Below are positions 57,555 to 64,000 of a stretch of 64,000 nucleotides of DNA, piece after piece. The DNA lies in assembly GCA_000442125.1 (NCBI GenBank), contig KE546978.1:1329098-1393097 (forward strand), in the 5' to 3' direction. Source of the stretch: Opeltia flavorubescens (taxonomy: Eukaryota; Ascomycota; Lecanoromycetes; Teloschistales; Teloschistaceae). The translations under genes were made by a program, and so were the position numbers. The notes under the pieces were generated by a model, which had not been told where the DNA came from, made no database searches, and saw only the letters and a program-made list of their open reading frames with translations. Every line of letters starts with the position of its first letter. Position 1 is the first letter of the stretch.

Positions 57555-58376
57555 TCATTTCCTCGCAATGACTTCACACTGCAACGCTGCATACCAGCCA
57601 TCCTCATCCTCAGCCCATTGCTCAAAGTCATTCACCATCTGTTCCAAACCCTCCTTGTCCAACAATCCCAGCTCTAGCATTTTGTCTCCCACTTCCCCTC
57701 TGATTCTATCGACATGTATTTTCGCCCACCACCGCCTTTCCTCAGGTGTGCTGTACACCTGTGTACCAGCCCCAATATCCATCTTTCCCCTTTCAAACCC
57801 CGCTTCCTTCGCCCATGTATGCAGGCCGCGCGCAGCCAAGCCTCGTGCTCCTTTGGACTTGAGCATGCTATCGAGGCATTGGTTGTATTTCTTCAAGCCT
57901 GGTAGCTCTGGATACCAATTCAAAGTATCGGTTTCTCGCATCGCTAGTAGCCCTCCGGGTTTCAGGACGCGTTTAGCTTCTCGGAGGCCTCCAATGGGAT
58001 CTGGAAGGTGCAGCACGGTTTGGTGGAAATATACGACGTCGAAGGAGTTGTCATCCCATCTTAAGCCTTTGAGGATGTCTCCGACTTCGAAACTTAGGTT
58101 TGGGAATTCTGAGGATGGATGTGATGATTTGGCGTGGGCGATGACGGATTCTCCGAGATCGACTCCGATGATAGAGCCTTTTGGGAGGTAGGAACAGAAG
58201 CCAGAGGTAATGGTTCCAGGACCACAGCCGATATCAAGGAGAGAAAACGTGGGCTGTAGATGAGGCAGAAGGAAAGCGGCGCTGTTGGCGACTGTTCGTT
58301 GTGAGTGCGCAGCGATGACCGCCTGGGAATGACCTTGCATATACGTCGAAGTTTCTGACGGTTTATCCGCAGGCAT
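57555..58376 (-). CDS. Class I SAM-dependent methyltransferase
   Basis: Single exon of 273 residues. Motif I, LLDIGCGPGTITSGF, lies near residues 46-60 and binds S-adenosylmethionine. IIGVDLGESVIAHAKS (motif II), NSFDVVYFHQTVLHLPDP (motif IV region) and AKRVLKPGGLLAMRE (post-IV) follow in the usual order for UbiE/COQ5-like enzymes. There is no signal or targeting peptide, so it is probably cytosolic. The substrate is unknown. Fungal members of this type act on small molecules in secondary metabolism or on arsenic and phenolics, but nothing here points to one. No biosynthetic cluster surrounds it. The start MPADKPSETSTYMQGHSQAV leads straight into the family's N-terminal helix. Confidence 0.88.
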   Translation of the reverse strand: MPADKPSETSTYMQGHSQAVIAAHSQRTVANSAAFLLPHLQPTFSLLDIGCGPGTITSGFCSYLPKGSIIGVDLGESVIAHAKSSHPSSEFPNLSFEVGDILKGLRWDDNSFDVVYFHQTVLHLPDPIGGLREAKRVLKPGGLLAMRETDTLNWYPELPGLKKYNQCLDSMLKSKGARGLAARGLHTWAKEAGFERGKMDIGAGTQVYSTPEERRWWAKIHVDRIRGEVGDKMLELGLLDKEGLEQMVNDFEQWAEDEDGWYAALQCEVIARK

Positions 58377-59155
58377 TATGGAGACTACTTGCGTGATTTT
58401 AGATTGATCGAGGTCACGATTACGCTTTCGATGATAATGATAGATCAGTGATTTACCAGCTAGTGATCATGCTAGAGTCATCCATCGCTTATTGGAAAAT
58501 AGGCGGTGTTATTCCTTACTGATAAAACTGGTGGTGAGGACTATCAAATATCGATTGCTCTATACGAGATTGCGGGGCAATGACATCACTCATCCGCTGA
58601 ATTCCGAGGCATGGAAGGTACTCAGTAGTGGTCGGAACAGGGGCGCACCTACTCCAGAACTATTTCCTTTGTGTATCTGGAAGCTCCATAAGCTTTCAGG
58701 ATGACTTTGGACAAGCATCTTCTTTATATATTCAGCCATTAGCTACGTCAGTCGATGGTCTTGACTATGTCAGCCTGGGGCCAGAGCATTGTTAAGACTA
58801 TGCCTCGCTGCTGCGAGGTTTTTCACGGCTGGTTTCAACTCAGACTGTGGCCATGCTAGGCTTGCATGAGGCTAAGGCTGTTCACCAATGGCCCTTCGAT
58901 CAATTGCATGATATGACGATGATCTTAGCAGAGCTTAGCACTCAGCCTTGTCCAGCCGGATCAAAGTTCGAGTGGTTTCCATATCATCAGTGTTCCCCAG
59001 CGGTCTTTCCTCTGTCATGGAGCGAAGACAACCTGGCGATCGACGGGCGCGGCAACCGAGAAGCTCACTTGGCTCACTCCGCAGCATCAAAGGTACACGA
59101 TACGAAAAGGAATGGAAGGAGCGATGTCTTCAAAGAACAGAGTCTCTAATTCCAA
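58377..59155. other. Intergenic region
   Basis: About 780 bp upstream of the methyltransferase and the HET remnant, which are divergent. Short plus frames at 58847-59149 and 58948-59163 might be part of the HET gene's 5' region or chance. Confidence 0.35.
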
Positions 59156-61150
59156 GTTTCTGAAAAATCAGAGCTTTGTGGTGCATGTGAATTGATTAAT
59201 GGGGATAGTCCTTTCAGCCATCATGACTACGAAGGTCTTGTTAGAAGTGCTAGAAACTGCCGAGTATGCAAACTGTTTCTGGATTCAACGAGCAAAGATA
59301 CTCCAGGCGACCCCTCATCCGAAGTCTCTTATACATCACAAAAAGACCGATTGTTTTACAAATTCTACAGTCCTACTCCGGCTATATTCGATATCCTTAC
59401 GATGAATGGTGAGTGTCCAACAACATTGTGTCGCCCTCCTTGTCTGGTCTGGCGAAGATGTCCACTTTTTATGTAGGCAAGAGAATGACACCAAGCACTT
59501 TTGATTTGCCATTGAGATATCCAAAAAGACCCTCTATCAAACGAGTGCATTAATTTGGTTCTAGAATGGACACAGAATTGTCTTTCTAAGCATACTCAGT
59601 GCTTTACCCATGGCCCAATGCTAAAGCCGTCTCGCTTAATCGAAATCAACGGAGGAAATATTCGTTTGCGTGAACATCAGGAGATCTCTAGCGATGATCT
59701 GAAATATTGCGCCCTTTCGTATTGCTGGGGACAATCGGAGACTTGTAAGACAACATCTGGCAGCCTTTCGGATTACCGGAAAGCTATTCCCAAGTACTTT
59801 CTTCCAAAGACTATTTAAGATGGGTTTTTGGTGACTCAAAAATTGGGCATTAAGTACTTCTGGGTCGATTCTTTATGCATAGTACAGGATTCTCACATTG
59901 ACTGGAAGGGGGAGTGCTCGAAAATGGGTGCATATCATCGTTCTGCATACCTGGTCTTATCTGCGGTCGACTCGGCCGATACACGAGATGGCTTTCTGCG
60001 CCCAAGACCGAAGATTCACCTCACAGTCTCATCAGATGATGAAAGCCTTCGAATCAGGGCTCAGCCACCATCATACAAAGAGGTCTTTCGAAACGCTGCG
60101 TTGAATAAGCGAGGCTGGACGTTGCAGGAGCGCATGCTATCAACACGTATCTTACATTACTCCAAGAGTCAACTTTTCTGGGAGTGTCTCACTTGTACAG
60201 CAAGAGAAGGCTCCTTCAACGAAAATGGGTACAAGGTCAACTCCGAAATCGTCGTGGATTTTGACGGGGATGACTTGAAAGCATCTTTACACAACACGGG
60301 GAAGGATCCGTTTGCCCTTGAGGATGGCGCTTTCTCTCTTTGGCTACGCATCGTGAAGCTTTACACGCGCAGGACCCTATCATACTCAACTGATAAATTA
60401 GCTGCTGTTTCTGGACTAGCTGCTGTAATTGCAGATAAAGAAAAGGCTCAATTCTGGTTTGGCCTTTTTAAACAAGACGTCCACGGTCTTTCAAGGAAAA
60501 AAGCAAGAATGTATCATTCGGATTGGCCAGTCGAACGACTCAATGGCTTCCCTACTTGGTCATGGCTTTCGTGGGATGGACCTGTGAATTACCGCGCTTC
60601 CTCGGAGCCGAGGATGGAGTCCAAAAATGAGGCCAGGGTCATTGGCCTGGGCTCTGATCTGATTTTGCAAGCTGAAAACAGTTGTCTCATCCTCAGCTGT
60701 TTGTTCATGGAAGGAGTACGTTTTCGAGACGTCTATCATGTTAAAAACCCGGACGATAATACTAAGGATTAGAAACTGGCTCCTCCAGAACCAGAGCGCC
60801 ATCGCAGCATCAATAGATGGGACTTTGGGTGGTATGTGTACAATAGTCAACGTCACTATGTAGGCATGGCCTGCATAGACGACAGTCGAGAAAACGACAC
60901 ACCGAAACACCACTTGGATCGGGACTACACTGCAATCTGTATTGGTGAGCGATACAACCCATCCGTACGAGACACTGAAGCCGAGATCACCGTGGTAACC
61001 TACTTCCTTCTGATTCACCCCAAAGACGAGACGAAAAATCAATGGAAAAGGGTTGGCCTTGGTGTAGCTGAAGAGCGACGGAGAGCTTCAGACAAAGAGA
61101 AGTCTGAGATGTTTCGTGACTCAGAGAGAAAGGAATTCGTCTTGATCTAA
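59156..61150 (+). pseudogene. HET-domain (heterokaryon incompatibility) gene, apparently broken
   Basis: Pieces of one HET-type gene lie in order on the plus strand. An N-terminal Cys-containing block typical of HET proteins (ELCGACELI, then NCRVCKLF) is followed by the core markers LKYCALSYCWGQ, KYFWVDSLCIVQDS, MGAYHRSAYLVLSAVDS and RGWTLQERML, and by a C-terminal TWSWLSWDGPV region. The HET domain triggers programmed cell death in vegetative incompatibility. The copy is interrupted in about three places and is best treated as a fossil. Some interruptions could be mis-seen introns. Most of the reading stays clear, suggesting recent loss. An active allele may exist in other strains, as is common for this polymorphic family. 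Confidence 0.7.
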
Positions 61151-63699
61151 TTCTCTACGCAACAATCAATCCCGTAGGCGTATATCACGGTAGTCACCGA
61201 ATACGGAGACTATCAAAGCCCATGGCGAGTCTGACAGTCACTGCCCTTCCCTTTTCGACTTCGATGAAATCTACAATCACAGCTGCCAGACTTGAACTAT
61301 CCTAGATTGAATGGGCTTGCCCTGATTAGAGGCAAGGAAACTACCTTAAACCGTTTCAAAACATCCCGAATTCGAACCTGATTACTTTCTTTGACCCATC
61401 GTGGCTAAAGTAATCACTCGGGGTCTTCAACAGCGATTCTCATGTAAAGTATTTTTGCAATCTTTTTCGTGAAATAGACCTTGAAAGTGCGGATGCTGTA
61501 TTCTCTAGTGGATTGGATCTTGTGGACGGGATAAATATAAAGTATGGTGCTAACTTAGGATCAATCTATCTGCAACGAGCCTACTCGAGGAAGTCCTGAA
61601 CGGGGAAAATATCGCCAGGGTTTTTTATACTTTCATATTCCAATATTCAGAATAAAACCGTACCTCCCCTATTCCACAGTCAGCATTCCTTTCGTGTTTT
61701 CCCTTTCATTCAACCCATCCAACCTATTTTGTCTGAAATGCGCACGTCTGTCTTCCATGACAACTACAGCCGCAAGCGTCACAAAAAAATGTTTCCGAGA
61801 ATGGCCAACCCACATGTCGCGTCCAGTCTCTTGCCAGGCGCATACGGGCCATCATTGCTGCACTTTGCGCCAAGGTCCTCTTCTCCCCAACTCTGCAAGC
61901 CAACACCCTTTTCCGTTGTAGGGTTCGCTCGACACGGAGCAAGTCTTCCTGCAGTAGCTTTTCGAATAGCCGTAAGGAGCGCCGTACCAGCAGGCACGTG
62001 ATAGCAGCTATTGGGAAGTACCGAGTGCTGTGGCGCTAATGGCATCATGCTCGTCAATGGAGCTAGGGACGGCGAGGTGGGCGGATACGGCGACAGTGAT
62101 TTGCGTTATGGTGATGAAAATAGGGGGAGTGTGTGTGGTGATGGTTTCTGGGGAGAAAGATTTAGATGGCAGTGAGAATCATGCTAATGGGAAATGGACG
62201 CAGCAGAGTACAAGGCAAGATCATTGAAGATCATGATTTTTATTCATTTTCAGGAGCAGGGAAAGTCTAGGTAATTTTCTCGATGTAATAGATTACTAGA
62301 AAAACAGGGAAACGCTTTTGTGGTCCAACAAACTCATTCTTCAATCGCTGAAATTCTCCGATTTCAGGAAAATCCTTCAATGTTTCATCTTGGCCGATGC
62401 GACATAGATGCCCCCCAAATCCTGTCTTCTCCAATTTCAACTCTACACAGCCAAGGCTTGTATCAACGCCCCAGCATCATTGTATCGACCTATCCTCTTC
62501 CTTGTTTCATGAAGTGGTAGAGATGACTTTCTACCAAGGATCATTCGATTGACCCTAAACTCTCACCCGTTGAGTAAGATTATTCAATGCGGCGTAGATG
62601 ATCATGCTCCGATTTCCGTTAGCGGCCCAAACGTTGCCCCTTCCCGAAAAGGAGAAATGTAGCGCTCTTCTCACAAGTAATGATTGGCACCAAATTATTT
62701 CCGTGAAAGAGCACGTCCAAAAACAGACTCTGGAAGAGGTTGCAAGAGATACAACACGTGAAAGAGCGCATCCCTTCTTATCTCCTTAACGGAAGTTTTC
62801 CAAAAATTACATGCGAGAAGTCGAGGTGGGATCAAAGAGAGATTCAAATGAGTAGTGTGGACCGTTAATAGATCAAGTTGATAGGGTGTAAGAGTAGTAG
62901 GTAATTGTATGTGCGGATTCTTTATGTTTTACGTAATCTTCTTGAACAGCTCCTACAACATTTCTTTCAAGTTAATTTGATATTGTTAGGAGTCTTTTGA
63001 TCTTCTCATGCACTGGATATTGGTCCGGTTCCGTATTTAAACAGCTCTTTACAGCGTTACCATCGTAGATGAATGCAGTTCTCTTGCATATTTTTCTTGA
63101 TGAATGAATTTGATTGGGGTTCGGTAATTATAAAAGGGGTGATTACTAGAAGTGCATATGGTTTTGGTTAAAGCATCTCCACCAGTCTCTCACACTAAGA
63201 TTAAGAATAAATACTTAATAGAGGATAGCGGTAAGCCTTTGTTGTATTCAGCCGGGATTTAGCTGGCACTAAATTCCTTTTACTTTTTTTGGTTTGATGA
63301 AAAGTGTAAGAGTCTGAATTTCCGCATTCTTACCACGATGACACATGTTCCTGCACCATTGGATGGGTATTGAAGGACGCTGATTCAACTTCACAATATG
63401 GGTTTGATGCGAAAAGCCTCATTTGTCTTCTTCTTCTTCTTTAAAGATCAGTGATCTGTGCCCTGCTTAAGCTTTAAGAAGAACTTTGAATCTATGATTT
63501 GAGGGACGCTAGGATCAGTTTAATTTACTGACTGGGATCTGGGACAGTAAAGTCAAATATAACGCTCACTCGCAATATTCTTCATTCTTATTCAAAGCAT
63601 TTAAAGTGCTGAAAGTTTGCAAATCCTCAATAAAATTGCTCTCTACCTATCACCGACCAGCTATTGATCCCCTTATTCAATGAGACTAGCAAGAACTAA
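61151..63699. other. 2.5-kb gene-poor, partly AT-rich region
   Basis: No convincing gene. Overlapping frames at 61729-62057 on both strands have odd compositions and no domains. From about 62800 the DNA is AT-rich with short TTC repeats near 63430. No RNA gene or transposon fragment was recognised. Confidence 0.4.
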
Positions 63700-64000
63700 T
63701 TAAGTAGTGTTACGACCCGCACGACGTTCCGACCGTCGCAACGGCAATGGGTGGATTACCCTCGTCGCGATCACGCTCTCACTGTGTGCGTCCCGGTTTT
63801 CTAGAATTTGATGCTGGACCATCTCAGTCTCCACGACCTGATTCTGCATGGTCTGATTCTCCGTCGTTTGATTCATCATTGTCTGAGTCGCAATGGGCTG
63901 ATTTACCATAGCCTGGTTCTCGAGCACCTGGTTCAGGATGACCTGGTTATTCACGACTTGATTCTCCAGAGCCCCCGTAACCGCCCCGGGGCTCCCCACG
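63700..64000 (-). CDS. C-terminal part of a pentapeptide-repeat (xNQxx) protein (partial)
   Basis: The frame runs off the right edge and ends in a TAA at 63702-63700. It has about 99 visible residues. After GAVTGAL come about twelve five-residue units: ENQVV, NNQVI, LNQVL, ENQAM, VNQPI, ATQTM, MNQTT, ENQTM, QNQVV, ETEMV, QHQIL, ENRDA. Position 2 is usually Asn and position 3 nearly always Gln, with positions 4-5 small or hydrophobic. A basic tail (LPLRRSERRAGRNTT) follows. No ATG is visible, so the start lies outside the window. The bacterial A(D/N)Lxx pentapeptide family has the same period but a different consensus. A coiled or solenoid fold is possible but not shown. Function is unknown. 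Confidence 0.6.
   Translation of the reverse strand, partial: VGSPGAVTGALENQVVNNQVILNQVLENQAMVNQPIATQTMMNQTTENQTMQNQVVETEMVQHQILENRDAHSESVIATRVIHPLPLRRSERRAGRNTT
63797..63979. repeat. 15-bp coding minisatellite
   Basis: About twelve degenerate 15-bp units, each coding one xNQxx pentapeptide on the minus strand (plus-strand units look like CTGATTCTGCATGGT). Units differ at several bases but keep the Asn-Gln codons, which suggests selection on the protein. Confidence 0.75.

Noticed and set aside
61340-61440. B-box-like GGTTCGAATTC on the minus strand, considered as a tRNA gene
   Set aside because: The A-box is poor, the T-stem does not pair and no acceptor stem could be formed.
61729-62057. 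Overlapping frames on both strands
   Set aside because: No start context, domain or splice support; compositions look like chance.

Overview
This is nuclear DNA from a filamentous ascomycete (Pezizomycotina). Genes are split by short introns (mostly 45-110 bp, GT..AG, with CTAAC-like branch sites) and lie on both strands with small gaps. The gene content is typical of the group: PTH11/SAT4-type receptors, a CFEM domain, a HET-domain gene, a Zn2Cys6-type regulator and small secreted proteins. A leotiomycete (Helotiales-like) host would fit, but that is a guess from protein flavour only. There is one ambiguous base (n at 2946). All exon joins below were worked out by hand from reading frames, splice sites and family conservation.

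Left third (1-28.7 kb) is mostly housekeeping. It holds the end of a basic, probably nucleolar protein, a two-TM unknown, a DAHP synthase with a candidate Gcn4/CPC1 site close to its start, and a small conserved unknown. Next comes a giant 3,090-residue DUF3638/DUF3645 protein whose motifs look like those of SecA ATPases. It is followed by a Vip1-type RRM protein with a metallothionein-like tail, HRI1, the AP-2 adaptor alpha subunit, a 74-residue conserved protein and mitochondrial ribosomal protein mL50.

Middle (28.7-49.6 kb) is looser, with gene-poor stretches of about 3 kb on each side. It carries a basic-region-only bZIP-like regulator and a 16-cysteine metallothionein-like gene built from a duplicated exon, behind paired CCAAT boxes. 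It also has a secreted/anchored Cys-rich membrane protein, a candidate small secreted protein, a SAT4-type rhodopsin-domain protein, an alpha/beta-hydrolase-like membrane protein and a seven-exon CFEM-PTH11-type receptor.

Right third (49.6-64 kb) looks lineage-specific. It has a repeat-bearing secreted protein with a glucanase-type carbohydrate-binding module, a small single-TM gene with a decayed tandem copy, and a regulator with several zinc modules. A secreted unknown, a GNAT acetyltransferase, a SAM methyltransferase and a broken HET-domain gene follow. The window ends in a gene made of about twelve xNQxx pentapeptides.

No operon-like system is expected. The most interesting items are the SecA-like giant ATPase, the exon-duplicated Cys-rich protein, the pentapeptide-repeat protein and the tandem paralog pair. 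No complete transposon, rRNA, tRNA or CRISPR array was found.
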